The translations under genes and the position numbers were made by a program. Below the pieces are notes generated by a model that was given only the letters and a program-made list of their open reading frames with translations, ran no database searches and was not told where the DNA came from. DNA of 64,000 bases, from contig CAWANF010000012.1 of assembly GCA_963783355.1 (NCBI GenBank), forward strand, positions 193,410 to 257,409, read 5' to 3'. The stretch's first letter is position 1, and each line of letters opens with the position of its first letter. Source of the DNA: CAWANF01 sp963783355. Lineage in GTDB: Bacteria; Bacteroidota; Rhodothermia; Balneolales; DATFMH01. Positions 44,091 through 54,362 of this stretch are shown here, piece after piece.

Positions 44091-44574
44091 ACTTTCCGCA
44101 GAGGATTACATCAGTAAATTAGTACTGACGGCTCATCCCGAAGGCGGTTACTTTAAAGAAGTATATCGCACGGACGAAGAAATCCCAAACGACTGTTTAC
44201 CAAAGAGATATGACGGAAGCCGATCCCACATGACTTCCATTTATTTTTTATTAAAATCCGGACAAGTTTCCAGGTTTCATCGTTTAAAATCGGATGAGAC
44301 CTGGTATTTTCATGCCGGATGTCCCATCACTATTCATATTATTCAACCGGATGCATCCTATAGACAATTGGTTTTAGGGAAGGATTTTTTATTCCAGGCA
44401 ACCGTAATACGAAATTCGTGGTTTGGCGCAACCATCGAAGAACCGAATTCTTTTGCACTGGTCAGCTGTGCTGTTTCTCCCGGATTCGATTTTGCCGATT
44501 TTGAATTGGCCCAAAAAGAAGATCTTTGCTTGAAATTTCCCCTGCATACTGCAATTATCGAGCGATTGACATAA
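44083..44574 (+). CDS. DUF985 cupin protein
   Basis: This protein of ~163 residues matches the DUF985 (cupin_5) family: 'LTAHPEGGYFKEVYRTDE', 'TSIYFLLKSGQVSRFHRLKS', 'DETWYFHAGCPITIHI' and 'NSWFGATIEEPNSFALVSC'. The ATG at 44083 lies within the end of galE, giving an 8-bp overlap and translational coupling. A longer frame opens at 43957 but would overlap galE by 130 bp. The function of this cupin family is not settled. Confidence 0.9.
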   Translation: MNKLSAEDYISKLVLTAHPEGGYFKEVYRTDEEIPNDCLPKRYDGSRSHMTSIYFLLKSGQVSRFHRLKSDETWYFHAGCPITIHIIQPDASYRQLVLGKDFLFQATVIRNSWFGATIEEPNSFALVSCAVSPGFDFADFELAQKEDLCLKFPLHTAIIERLT

Positions 44575-44658
44575 TTCATAAATGATAGTTGCAAGTATGC
44601 CTTTCTCTGTATAATGTTTCCGAAGCTGACAACACATTTTAATGCAAATGGGAAAGTT

Positions 44659-45978
44659 ATGGCAGAGCAATCAGATATTTATAATCGTCCGGAAGAACTC
44701 TTACAAAAACTCATACGTTTTGATACAACGAATCCACCGGGAAATGAAAAAGCCTGTATTCATTTCATCGATGAACTGCTGCAACAAGCCGGATTCCAAA
44801 CGACCATTCTATCCCGTGATCCCAATCGCCCGAATATCATAGCCAAACTTAAAGGCCAGGGAAATGCACCCGGGGTCTTGCTTTATGGCCATGTCGATGT
44901 CGTTACAACAACCAATCAGAATTGGACGCACCCTCCTTTCGAGGCGAATATAATCGATGATTACGTTTGGGGGCGCGGCGCACTGGACATGAAAGGCGGT
45001 GTTGCGATGATGCTTGCCGCATTCCTGAAGGCAAAAGCAGAAGGTTTGAAACCAGCCGGTGATATTACGTTGGCGATTGTCAGTGATGAAGAAGCCGGCG
45101 GCGACTTCGGTGCCAAATTTCTGGTAGAAAATCATGCCGATTTATTAAACGGAATACGGTATGCCATCGGCGAGTTTGGAGGTTTTTCCATGTATATAGC
45201 CGGAAAGAAATTTTATCCAATCCAGGTGGCCGAAAAGAAAATAAGCTGGCTGAAAGCTACGGTATCCGGGCAAGGCGGACACGCTTCGTTTCCGGTCAGG
45301 AACGGGACAATGGCCCGTGCAGCACAAATGCTTTTGCATTTGAATGAAACCCGGCTGCCGGTTCATATCAGCCCTGTAGTAAAGGAAATGTTTATGACTA
45401 TAGCCGATAATGTTCCGGAGCCTTTCAGCTCGCAATTACGCCAAATTACGAATCCGGAATTAAGCGATAGCATTGTCGATCATATGGGCCAACAGGGAAT
45501 CATGTTTGAAGCCATGCTGAGAAATACGGCTAATCCGACAATTGTGCGTGGCGGAAATAAAATAAACGTGCTTCCCGGCAAAATAGAGTTCGAATTCGAC
45601 GGGCGCCTGCTTCCGGAGTTTACCCCGGACGATCTCATTCGGGAATTGCATGCAATAACGGGCGATGATATTCAGTTCGAACTCGTTCGGCACGATGAAG
45701 GCTCAAGTATTCCCGATATGGGATGGTTCGACACATTATCTGAAATCCTGCATAATGCGGATCCAAATGGAATTCCCATCCCATTCCTGTTACCCGCAGT
45801 TACCGATGCCCGCTTCTTCGCCCGGATAGGTATTCAAACCTATGGGTTTTTACCAATGGATCTTCCACAGGATTTCAATTTTCTGGGTACCATTCACAAT
45901 GCGGACGAACGCATTCCTGTTGGCTCGCTCAGTTTTGGCATGAATGCTATTTATTCTGCCCTGCAGAGCATTCATTAA
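44659..45978 (+). CDS. M20-family metallopeptidase (ArgE/DapE/CPG2-like)
   Basis: This ~439-residue protein begins 'LLQKLIRFDTTNPPGNE'. It has the zinc-ligand motifs 'LLYGHVDVV', 'WGRGALDMKGGVAMML' and 'IVSDEEAGGDFGA', and an inserted dimerisation domain (~residues 190-320) with 'GQGGHASFP'. Such enzymes hydrolyse N-acyl amino acids, dipeptides or related amides. The ATG at 44659 was chosen over the frame opening at 44614. It lies 84 bp after the cupin gene and could share its transcript. Confidence 0.92.
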   Translation: MAEQSDIYNRPEELLQKLIRFDTTNPPGNEKACIHFIDELLQQAGFQTTILSRDPNRPNIIAKLKGQGNAPGVLLYGHVDVVTTTNQNWTHPPFEANIIDDYVWGRGALDMKGGVAMMLAAFLKAKAEGLKPAGDITLAIVSDEEAGGDFGAKFLVENHADLLNGIRYAIGEFGGFSMYIAGKKFYPIQVAEKKISWLKATVSGQGGHASFPVRNGTMARAAQMLLHLNETRLPVHISPVVKEMFMTIADNVPEPFSSQLRQITNPELSDSIVDHMGQQGIMFEAMLRNTANPTIVRGGNKINVLPGKIEFEFDGRLLPEFTPDDLIRELHAITGDDIQFELVRHDEGSSIPDMGWFDTLSEILHNADPNGIPIPFLLPAVTDARFFARIGIQTYGFLPMDLPQDFNFLGTIHNADERIPVGSLSFGMNAIYSALQSIH

Positions 45979-46075
45979 TCAATAAATCGAACCGATTCCA
46001 ATATTACATATTACTATATCGTTATTTTATTATATTAATTCTGTCCAAACGATTTTGTCCACTGTTTAACGATCC

Positions 46076-46663
46076 ATGAAGTCAAAAAAAAGTTTAAAAA
46101 GAAACCTTATCGAATGGGGCGTGATGATACTCATCCCATTGATATTGTATTTAACGGGAACATTGGGGGAAGTTGTCGGCCATGCCCAACAAGTCATACT
46201 GTGGACCGGATTAATGCAGGCAAATACGGAAATACCGGCCCGGCAAAAACAAGTCGAATACAATATACCTCTAGTGACTGTAGGGGGACAACCTGCCAAC
46301 CTGGGTGATTTCCGTGGGAAAGTTATATTTATGAACTTTTGGGCAACCTGGTGTCCGCCATGTATTGCCGAAATGCCTTTCATAAACAAATTATATCAGC
46401 AAATAGATAATAAGGACATTGTATTTGTGATGATATCGACAGACGGAAACCTGGAGAAAGTCCGGAATTTTATAAAAAAGAAGGATTTTTCATTCCCGGT
46501 TTATCTGTTAGACGGTCCACTTCCAAAAGAATTCCACAGCAATGTCATCCCAACAACCTTTATCATATCCAAAGAGGGAACCATTGTCAGCCGTCATAAT
46601 GGAATGGCAAATTACGACACCTCCCGTTTTAAGAAATTTTTACAAAAGCTTGCCGTTAAATAA
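46076..46663 (+). CDS. TlpA/ResA-like membrane-anchored thioredoxin
   Basis: One N-terminal membrane segment ('GVMILIPLILYLTGTLGEVV') anchors a periplasmic thioredoxin fold. 'GQPANLGDFRGKVIFMNFWA' leads into the active site WCPPC, and the later 'NVIPTTFIISKEGTIVSRHN' holds the cis-proline (IPTT). Proteins of this kind reduce or oxidise periplasmic cysteines, for example in cytochrome c maturation. No cytochrome genes are adjacent. Confidence 0.92.
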   Translation: MKSKKSLKRNLIEWGVMILIPLILYLTGTLGEVVGHAQQVILWTGLMQANTEIPARQKQVEYNIPLVTVGGQPANLGDFRGKVIFMNFWATWCPPCIAEMPFINKLYQQIDNKDIVFVMISTDGNLEKVRNFIKKKDFSFPVYLLDGPLPKEFHSNVIPTTFIISKEGTIVSRHNGMANYDTSRFKKFLQKLAVK

Positions 46664-46833
46664 CATAAATATTACTGGATATATTCCTTTGAATTTTCTA
46701 CTCTGAAATAGTATGAGATAAATGGTAGAAATATTTCCGATTGGGCTTAATAAAATCAGCAATCGCGAATGGAGGAGAAAAAAAGCCAAACCGAATCGGA
46801 AGCCGTCAGGCATTTTCTTATTTGAATGATATA

Positions 46834-49800
46834 ATGACGAAGCCTTTGACCACAAATCCTAAGCGCATTCATGGGTGGGGTGTCTATCTGTCCTATTCCA
46901 TTATTTTTATCATTTTCCTGGTATTCACAGGCTTTACAAGATCCAAACAATCCCCTAAAACGCCTGTTTATGTAGCTATTGTCTGGCAATTCCATCAACC
47001 CATTTACTGGCCTTACGAATCCTTAAGCACGACGATAGCGAATAATCGGTATAACTTTCCGCTCAGGGAAAATTTCGACCAAAATCACACCATCTACACG
47101 AACGGTGTCCCTTCACTGCTGCAAAAGAATTTGGCTGCCATCTGGCCTCATTACGGAATACAAATCAGTATGTCGGGTTCCCTGATTGAAAACCTGAATA
47201 ACCTGGAAAGCAGCGGGGACAAGAATTTCACACGATGGAAATCAAAATGGCAGATGTTATTGTCTCAGAAAACCAGCAATGGAAACCCGAGATTCGATCT
47301 TTTGGGAACGGCCTATTTTCACCCTTTTCTATCTCAAATCAGTCCTTCAGATTTACTCCATCAGGTGGAAAAACAAAAAAAGATAGTAGCTGCAAACTTC
47401 ACCAAAACAACTTCGCATGGATTTTCCCCGACGGAGAATATAATTTCTGAACAGATGATTCCTGTTTTATCTGACGAAAGCTATCAATGGGTACTTATAA
47501 ACCAGCTCTCTTTAGAAAGAGCTACGCAGGGATATCATTATTATCCTGAATCGGGCCGGGTAAGGCCTAACGGTGCAGATATTCAAAATAAGGACCCGCT
47601 CGACTGGATATCGCTCGACAATCAACTGCCTGAAAAACGCATTTCAGCACTTTGGGCCCATCAGCCCCACTACCTTGAATATACCGATCCGGGTACGGGA
47701 ATCAGCAGCAGAATCACGGCCATTCCAACGATTAACCTGTCACTGAATGTAACAGGAACCCAGCCGGTTGACACATTGAACCTGGACAAAATTTTCAATC
47801 AGATTCAGCCATATAATATCGATTCGAAACATCCTATGCTTTTCGTTCTCTCGATGAATGAAAAAACATTATCTGAAATTTCGGATGCGAACATTCAGAT
47901 CATCTTAAATTGGCTAAAATCAAATACTCAAAGAGTTGCATTGACAACGATTCAGGATTACCTGGACCGTTTCCCACCGGATAAGAACGATGTCATTTAC
48001 ATGGAAGATCCGGCTGGCACCGAATTTACTCAGAACTCCATATCCGATTTAACATCGAAAACTTCTACACCTGATAGTTTAAATCAAATAAAAGAAGACA
48101 TCGCAGTTCTGACAGCTGCACGAAATCTTGTTTCAACAGCCAATCAGGTTGACGCTGAAAACAAAAATACCATACAAGCCTGGAATTTATTGATGGCAGG
48201 GGAAACCAGTGATTATCAAACCCCAAATTCTATAAATACCGATATCTTGACCTCGAACCCGGTCCGTGCTGCTAACAAGGCTATTTCATTAGCCCAAAAG
48301 GTTATAACGCAAGGCAAAGACGAAACAGCTCCGTCCATTTTCACTCCTCAAAGATTTCCCTACAATCCCGGAATTGCCGAAACCGGTTCTTCGCAATCCA
48401 GCGATTTCAATATATGGACCTTCGCTTTTGATATAAATGGCCTCAAAAATGTAACCCTTTATTATCGAACCGAAACAGATACTTCCAATACTATCAATAA
48501 AACAGCAAATTTAACTTATAGTAGTTTTAGTGATTCCTGGAAAACGGCGGATATGTCTGCCCAAGCGCTAAAATATCATTCAAATCCCGTACCTGATTAT
48601 CTGGCTCACCTTTTTTTAGCCAATGTAACGGGTATCAGGCATGCTTTTATAGATTATTATGTAGAAGCAACGGACAGCCTGGGAAATATCGGCCGGACGT
48701 CTGTTCAGCGAGTCTGGGTGGGTGGAGACATTCAGGAAAATAAGATTGCAACGATAAAACAAACTCCAATCGTTACGATACTTCCTAAAAATCCAACCCG
48801 GAATGATACCATAGAAATCAGGATTCAAAATGTCACCCGCCCGGTATCTTTACGCTGGGGAGTGAATGAACAAAAAGGAATCTGGCAGAAACCAAATAAA
48901 AGTTACATTTCTGAGGAATCAAAAGTTAACGATGGAAGCCAGCCATCAATAACAACTCCATTCTCCCAAATCAATTATAATAGCGAATCTTCAGTCAGAA
49001 TCGGACCTTTTAACAAGTCCGGGCAACAGATCAACCAGATCGATTTTGGAATCCAATATCAAACGGGAACAACAGATTCATTAACTCAGAAAACATACCA
49101 TTTGTATTTTATGGATAAATCCGGTTTACCCAATCCCTACATAATGGATGGAAAACCGGACAAATCAGCCCACACTGTGGCAAGCGACAATGGCACTCAC
49201 CTTTACCTCGATTGTAATGGACGATATTTATATGTAGCGACGGAATCTGCGGAAAAAAGAAACGATGATATTATCATATTCATAAATGATTCGTTGAAAA
49301 CAGCCGTAATGCTCCACTTTTCGAAAGACGGAAACGTGGCCGGATGGTCTGCTTTCCTGGCAAACAGGGAATCTGAAAACACCTGTAACTGGGTTGATAA
49401 TCATGGATATGTATCCAGTATGGCCGGAAAAGACTTGTTGGAAGGTGCGATAGACCTGCAATCTCAATTTGGCACCATTCCTTCCCATATTTATGTAACG
49501 GTGGCAGCCTATCAGCCGCAAAATGGCGGGAAATTAATTTCGCAGATACCGGACGGTAATGGTGATCACGATATTCAAACTTCAGAATTATTTCGCTACG
49601 ATTACATCAATGTGGTACCCGCAACGGAAGCAGGTATCAAAAAACCGGATAAATTTCTTCTTCAGCCAAATTATCCGAATCCCTTTAATCCGACCACACG
49701 GATAAGCTATACTATCCCGAAACAGGTTCGTGTAACACTGAGTGTATTTAATTTATTGGGACAAAAGGTGGCGACCATCATTGACAAATACCAATCTGCC

Positions 49801-49911
49801 GGTGAATATAATGTCATTTTTGATGCTTCTAACCTAACCAGCGGCGTGTATTTTTATCGTCTGAAAGCAGGTGATTATATTGAAACCCGATCGATGACAG
49901 TACTGAAATAA
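46834..49911 (+). CDS. Secreted glycoside hydrolase family 57-like protein with T9SS sorting domain
   Basis: A signal anchor ('WGVYLSYSIIFIIFLVFTGF') is followed by a GH57-type start 'VYVAIVWQFHQPIYWPYES', then 'LLGTAYFHPFLSQI', 'GFSPTENIISEQMIPVLSDE' and 'ALWAHQPHY'. GH57 enzymes act on alpha-glucans such as starch or amylopectin. Beta-rich domains follow (~residues 510-940). The C-terminus carries a T9SS type A sorting domain, 'QPNYPNPFNPTTRISYTIP' to 'GVYFYRLKAGDY'. The ATG at 46834 was chosen; the longer frame starts with a TTG at 46741 with no extra domain. The protein should end up on the cell surface or outside. Confidence 0.82.
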   Translation: MTKPLTTNPKRIHGWGVYLSYSIIFIIFLVFTGFTRSKQSPKTPVYVAIVWQFHQPIYWPYESLSTTIANNRYNFPLRENFDQNHTIYTNGVPSLLQKNLAAIWPHYGIQISMSGSLIENLNNLESSGDKNFTRWKSKWQMLLSQKTSNGNPRFDLLGTAYFHPFLSQISPSDLLHQVEKQKKIVAANFTKTTSHGFSPTENIISEQMIPVLSDESYQWVLINQLSLERATQGYHYYPESGRVRPNGADIQNKDPLDWISLDNQLPEKRISALWAHQPHYLEYTDPGTGISSRITAIPTINLSLNVTGTQPVDTLNLDKIFNQIQPYNIDSKHPMLFVLSMNEKTLSEISDANIQIILNWLKSNTQRVALTTIQDYLDRFPPDKNDVIYMEDPAGTEFTQNSISDLTSKTSTPDSLNQIKEDIAVLTAARNLVSTANQVDAENKNTIQAWNLLMAGETSDYQTPNSINTDILTSNPVRAANKAISLAQKVITQGKDETAPSIFTPQRFPYNPGIAETGSSQSSDFNIWTFAFDINGLKNVTLYYRTETDTSNTINKTANLTYSSFSDSWKTADMSAQALKYHSNPVPDYLAHLFLANVTGIRHAFIDYYVEATDSLGNIGRTSVQRVWVGGDIQENKIATIKQTPIVTILPKNPTRNDTIEIRIQNVTRPVSLRWGVNEQKGIWQKPNKSYISEESKVNDGSQPSITTPFSQINYNSESSVRIGPFNKSGQQINQIDFGIQYQTGTTDSLTQKTYHLYFMDKSGLPNPYIMDGKPDKSAHTVASDNGTHLYLDCNGRYLYVATESAEKRNDDIIIFINDSLKTAVMLHFSKDGNVAGWSAFLANRESENTCNWVDNHGYVSSMAGKDLLEGAIDLQSQFGTIPSHIYVTVAAYQPQNGGKLISQIPDGNGDHDIQTSELFRYDYINVVPATEAGIKKPDKFLLQPNYPNPFNPTTRISYTIPKQVRVTLSVFNLLGQKVATIIDKYQSAGEYNVIFDASNLTSGVYFYRLKAGDYIETRSMTVLK

Positions 49912-50049
49912 TCGTTCATTATATAAACTCAGATTAACAATAAAAATGGAACGTACATTAATAAAAGATTTCATGTAATGCCCGTTTTTATGATCTTTGT
50001 TCAGTTTTGCTGACATCCATACTATCTTATTATATATGGCTGAATATTC

Positions 50050-51498
50050 ATGGAACGACAAAAAATTTTAGATTATTCCGAACAAGAACGAACGGCAATA
50101 TGGGCACATCTTGTCGAACGCATTGAAAGATATATTCAGGATGTCGAACAAAACCGGGTGACACCTGAATTAAACCCTGAAAAATTACGTTCCATTTTAT
50201 CAGAATTTGATTTTTCCGGTTCCCGAGACCCTTTCGAAACCATCGATTTTATAACAAAGGGATTATCCGAATTTCAAACTCACACTCCCCATCCGAAATA
50301 TTTTGGGTTATTTAATCCAGCCCCGACTTTCATGGGTATAGCCGCGGATACCATTGCTGCGGCATACAATCCTCAACTTGCGGCATGGAGTCATAGTCCG
50401 TTAGCTATAGAAATCGAACATCACCTTATCCGAAAAATCGGAGAACGGTTTGGCTACTACCCCGGACACATTGATGGAACTTTTACCAGCGGGGGTGCCG
50501 AAGCAAATCATACAGCAATACTAACGGCCCTGACAGCCCATTTCCCCGATTTCCAGAAAACAGGACTACGGGGATTGTCCAAACAGCCCGTCATATATGT
50601 ATCCAGCGAAAGTCATCATTCATTCATAAAAGCAGCCCGGTTATGTGGCCTGGGTGAAAATGCCGTGCGGGCCATACCGGTAAATGAACATTTCCAAATG
50701 GACGTTCAAATTCTCAAAGAGAGAATTAAACAGGATATAAATGAAGGCCGGATGCCATTCCTGCTCGTAGCTAATGCAGGAACCACCAACGCAGGTGTCA
50801 TCGATCCGATCCCCGATCTGGCCATTATTGCTAAAAAATATAATATTTGGTTTCATGTTGATGCCGCCTGGGGCGGAGCTGCTGCATTGGTTCCTGAGCT
50901 TCAATATTTGCTAAAAGGCACCGGCTTATCCGATTCTATAACCTTCGATGCGCATAAATTCATGTCGGTGCCAATGGGAGCAGGAATTTACTTCACTTCT
51001 CATACTGATATACTTGACGAAACTTTTGGTATGCCTAATAATTATATGCCTAAGGAAGCCAATGGTTTAGATGTCGTAAACCCGTACTCTCATTCAATTC
51101 AATGGTCACGGCGTTTTATCGGTTTAAAGGTGTTTATGTCTCTTGCCACTGCCGGATGGGATGGATACGCGGAGGTCATACGCCACCAAACAAAAATGGG
51201 CGACCTTCTCAGAAAAGAATTGGAAACAAATCATTGGGACATTGTTAATCGGACTGCATTACCGGTTGTTTGCTTCACGGATGAGAATTTCAAATCATCA
51301 GAATACCTGGAACGAATTTCAAGAGAGATTGTAACTTCGGGAGAAGCATGGATTTCCACCACTCTGCTAAATGGTAAAATCTCCGTACTGAGAGCCTGTA
51401 TTACCAATTACATGACAGAACCTGAAGATGTCCGCTATCTTGTTCGTGAATTAGGTAAGGTCCGGCAACAAATTTTGTCTTCGGTTCAACCGGATTAA
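50050..51498 (+). CDS. PLP-dependent group II decarboxylase (aspartate/aromatic family)
   Basis: This 482-residue protein is a type I fold PLP enzyme of the glutamate/aromatic amino acid decarboxylase group. Motifs are 'FGLFNPAPTF', 'FTSGGAEANHTAILTAL', 'WFHVDAAWGGAA' (PLP-binding aspartate) and 'TFDAHKFMSVPMGAG', with the Schiff-base lysine at about residue 301 (usual motif H-K-W). Substrate specificity (Asp, Glu, Tyr or Trp) cannot be read off. Its stop codon directly abuts the stop codon of the opposite-strand SRPBCC gene. Confidence 0.9.
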   Translation: MERQKILDYSEQERTAIWAHLVERIERYIQDVEQNRVTPELNPEKLRSILSEFDFSGSRDPFETIDFITKGLSEFQTHTPHPKYFGLFNPAPTFMGIAADTIAAAYNPQLAAWSHSPLAIEIEHHLIRKIGERFGYYPGHIDGTFTSGGAEANHTAILTALTAHFPDFQKTGLRGLSKQPVIYVSSESHHSFIKAARLCGLGENAVRAIPVNEHFQMDVQILKERIKQDINEGRMPFLLVANAGTTNAGVIDPIPDLAIIAKKYNIWFHVDAAWGGAAALVPELQYLLKGTGLSDSITFDAHKFMSVPMGAGIYFTSHTDILDETFGMPNNYMPKEANGLDVVNPYSHSIQWSRRFIGLKVFMSLATAGWDGYAEVIRHQTKMGDLLRKELETNHWDIVNRTALPVVCFTDENFKSSEYLERISREIVTSGEAWISTTLLNGKISVLRACITNYMTEPEDVRYLVRELGKVRQQILSSVQPD

Positions 51499-52035
51499 TC
51501 ACATCTTTTTCTTTTCAACCTGGGCTTTGAGATTTTTCAGTCCGGTGTCAAAGTCGGAACCGATCATATTGTTCATCATTAATTTAAAATATTTTGAAAG
51601 CGGACTCGGCCCCAAATCGCCATTATCTGTCCACGTAACGAGGGTGCCGTCAGATTCCGGTTCTAATTGTATCATACCCGAAGAGGTGCTGTTAAAGCCG
51701 TTTATTTTAAATACATAATGAATACTTCGATTCTCAACTACTTCATTTATTTTCAGTGATCCGGAACCCATCTTTTCGCTTTGCCAGCTCTGTGTGGCAC
51801 CCACGCCCGATGGTGGGCCTTCATATATTATTTTCATCTGCGGGTCCTGTTCAATCCAGGGACTCCAGTAATTCCAGTTTTCTAAAATATTGATATAAGG
51901 AAAGATTTCTTCCGGTGCAGCGTTGATACGAATTTGCCTCTGGACATGATAGTCCGAGGTCATCAGCAAAGAAACTCCCCACAATATGAGTATCAATCCC
52001 GCTACCACTGAGATGCCAATTTTTAACGCTTTCAT
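51499..52035 (-). CDS. SRPBCC (START-like) ligand-binding protein
   Basis: This 178-residue protein has an N-terminal membrane anchor ('ISVVAGLILILWGVSLLM') and an SRPBCC/polyketide-cyclase fold: 'QIRINAAPEEIFPYINILEN', 'WNYWSPWIEQDPQMKI' and 'GTLVTWTDNGDLG'. Such proteins bind hydrophobic ligands. The function is unknown. It converges on the PLP decarboxylase gene with zero bases between the stop codons. Confidence 0.85.
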   Translation of the reverse strand: MKALKIGISVVAGLILILWGVSLLMTSDYHVQRQIRINAAPEEIFPYINILENWNYWSPWIEQDPQMKIIYEGPPSGVGATQSWQSEKMGSGSLKINEVVENRSIHYVFKINGFNSTSSGMIQLEPESDGTLVTWTDNGDLGPSPLSKYFKLMMNNMIGSDFDTGLKNLKAQVEKKKM

Positions 52036-52256
52036 ACCTGCTCCATCTTGCTGTTTTTCAATCCTTTATAATTCAAAATGTCCAGTTTGTAAATAACCTG
52101 CCTGTTACAATATTTAAATATTCATTGGTGGCACTCACACGAATTAATTATTCAAAAATAATATTTTGTGCTTTTCGATTATTCTTTGCAATCTGAACGA
52201 CCAATAGTAGTTCCGGGTTAAGAATATTGACTGCAAGGAAATAAAAGGATAAGCCT

Positions 52257-53549
52257 ATGTCTGATAGCGGTAAGAATAAAATCGGATTTTTAGAAACGGT
52301 ATCGATTGGTGTTGGAGGAATGGTCGGCGGAGGGATTTTCGCCGTTTTAGGTTTGGCTGTAGAATTGGCTCATGGTGGTACACCGATCGCTTTTTTTATT
52401 GCTGGAATCGTCGCTTTTGTTACCTGTTATTCCTATTCGAAATTATCCGTGACCTATCCGAGTCAGGGTGGAACAGTTGTGTTCCTGGATAAAGCATTCG
52501 GTGTGGATTTATTCACGGGAAGCATCAATAACATGCTTTGGATCAGTTATGTGATTATGCTGGCTTTGTATTCCTACGCATTCGGAAGTTATGGAGCTAC
52601 GTTTTTTCATACCGGTCATCAACTGTTGATTAAGCATCTCATCATTACGGCTGGTATATTAATTCCCACCTTTTTAAATATGTTGAGCGCCGGTATCATC
52701 GGAAAAGCTGAAATGTATATCGTAGCAATCAAAATCGCTCTTTTACTGTTCTTTATTGCTGTTGGCTTTCAGGGAGTTGATACCCATCGACTGGCTATGT
52801 CTAACTGGTCTCCTACCCTCAGCCTCATCTCCGGGGGGATGATTATTTTTGTGGCTTACGAAGGTTTTGAACTTATCGCCAATACGGCACAGGATGTCAA
52901 AAACATGAAGGTTACTTTACCCAGAGCATTTTTCGCATCCGTCGTATTTGTTATCATCCTCTATATTCTTGTGGCGATTGTCTCGGTGGGTAATTTACCG
53001 GTTGCTCAGATCGTCAAGGCGAAAGATTATGCACTCGCAGCGGCGGCCAAACCATTTTTAGGAAGCGCGGGATTCACACTCATCGCAATAGCTGCGCTTT
53101 TATCAACGTTCTCGGCCATTAACGCTACCCTCTATGGTTCGGCGAGGTTAAGTTATGTCATTGCCAAAGAAGGTGAATTGCCCGAGTTCCTGGAAGATAA
53201 AGTCTGGAATAAGCCTCTCGAAGGTCTAATAATAACAAGTATTTTAGCTCTTTTGTTAGCTAATTTAGGAGATTTATCCAGTATTTCTATGATGGGAAGT
53301 GCAGGATTCTTGATTATTTTTGCAACCGTCAATGCGGCGAATTATAAAAAATTCGATGAAACCAATAGTCATCGATGGATTCCGGCTCTTGGTTTCCTGT
53401 TGTGTAGTGTCGCTTTAATCGCGCTGATATGGCAAACAATCATGACAAATCCTTCCCATATTTGGGTTCTGATCGGTATGTTGTTATTATCTTTTGGAAT
53501 TGAATTTATTTACCAGGAATATCGTAAACACGAATTTAAGTTAAACTAA
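52257..53549 (+). CDS. APC-family amino acid/amine permease
   Basis: This 430-residue protein has about twelve transmembrane helices. Helix 1 has the APC substrate-binding signature 'VSIGVGGMVGGGIFAVLG', and the helix 6 region has 'IFVAYEGFELIANTAQDV'. Permeases of this kind import amino acids or amines. It stands near the PLP decarboxylase and carbonic anhydrase genes, but no link is proven. Confidence 0.9.
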   Translation: MSDSGKNKIGFLETVSIGVGGMVGGGIFAVLGLAVELAHGGTPIAFFIAGIVAFVTCYSYSKLSVTYPSQGGTVVFLDKAFGVDLFTGSINNMLWISYVIMLALYSYAFGSYGATFFHTGHQLLIKHLIITAGILIPTFLNMLSAGIIGKAEMYIVAIKIALLLFFIAVGFQGVDTHRLAMSNWSPTLSLISGGMIIFVAYEGFELIANTAQDVKNMKVTLPRAFFASVVFVIILYILVAIVSVGNLPVAQIVKAKDYALAAAAKPFLGSAGFTLIAIAALLSTFSAINATLYGSARLSYVIAKEGELPEFLEDKVWNKPLEGLIITSILALLLANLGDLSSISMMGSAGFLIIFATVNAANYKKFDETNSHRWIPALGFLLCSVALIALIWQTIMTNPSHIWVLIGMLLLSFGIEFIYQEYRKHEFKLN

Positions 53550-53550
53550 A

Positions 53551-53657
53551 AATAGAACACGGATAACGCAGACATCACTGAGTTACACAGATGAACGATA
53601 TATAAATTAGCATTTTTTATTTTTGTCCAAGAATATTCATGTCGTCTGTGTTCTATT
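53551..53657. repeat. 107-bp intergenic element with inverted ends
   Basis: AATAGAACAC (53551-53560) and GTGTTCTATT (53648-53657) are exact reverse complements bounding the APC-carbonic anhydrase spacer. Inside, the reading 'ACACGGATAACGCAGAC' then 'GTTACACAGATGA' repeats a short ACAC/ACAG-type unit. This resembles the dispersed intergenic repeats seen in many bacterial genomes. Only one copy is in this window. Confidence 0.5.
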
Positions 53658-53675
53658 TAATTTAATAGTAGATAT

Positions 53676-54305
53676 ATGAACGAACCTTTAGACCTTTTCG
53701 AAAAGAATAAACATTGGGCAAATAGTATTAATAAGACAGATCCTGAATTTTTCAATAGGCTCTCCAAACAACAAACACCGGAATATTTATGGATTGGGTG
53801 TGCCGACAGCCGTGTGCCGGCCAGCCAGATTGTAGACGTACCTCCCGGTGAAATATTCGTTCATCGAAATATTGCCAACCTTGTTATTCAAACCGATCTA
53901 AATCTATTATCCGTATTACAGTATGCCGTTGAGGTGCTTAAAGTTAAACATGTAATCGTATGTGGACATTATGGCTGCGGAGGCGTTAAAGCGGCAATGT
54001 CGCACGACGAATTTGGTCTCATTGATAACTGGCTTAGGAATATAAAGGATATTTATGTTCAGCACGAGACTGAATTAGACAATATTGGAAACGAGGATGC
54101 CAAAATTAATCGCTTGTGCGAACTCAATGTAATGCAACAGGTTCAACATGTTTCCAGAACTTCAATCCTTCAAAAAGCATGGAAAAACGGACAGAATGTA
54201 GCGGTTCATGGCTGGATTTATGGAATAGACAACGGCTTAATCAAAGATTTGAATGTAACGGAAACGAATCCGGACGAGACTCATTCCATATTTCATTTTA
54301 AATAG
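53676..54305 (+). CDS. Beta-class carbonic anhydrase
   Basis: This 209-residue protein has the zinc-site motifs 'WIGCADSRVPASQIVDVPPG' (Cys, Asp, Arg) and 'HVIVCGHYGCGGVKAA' (His and Cys), as well as 'VHRNIANLV'. It interconverts CO2 and bicarbonate and could supply bicarbonate to PEP carboxylase. It has no signal peptide, so it acts in the cytoplasm. It resembles the Can/CynT branch. Confidence 0.95.
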   Translation: MNEPLDLFEKNKHWANSINKTDPEFFNRLSKQQTPEYLWIGCADSRVPASQIVDVPPGEIFVHRNIANLVIQTDLNLLSVLQYAVEVLKVKHVIVCGHYGCGGVKAAMSHDEFGLIDNWLRNIKDIYVQHETELDNIGNEDAKINRLCELNVMQQVQHVSRTSILQKAWKNGQNVAVHGWIYGIDNGLIKDLNVTETNPDETHSIFHFK

Positions 54306-54362
54306 TCTGAAACAATTATTTTTATATATCTTACGGAGTGTACTTCATTTAATTTGAGAACA

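Noticed and set aside
46741..46833. Upstream extension of the GH57-type gene
   Set aside because: It begins with a TTG without a Shine-Dalgarno and adds a charged stretch before the signal anchor; the ATG at 46834 is more natural.
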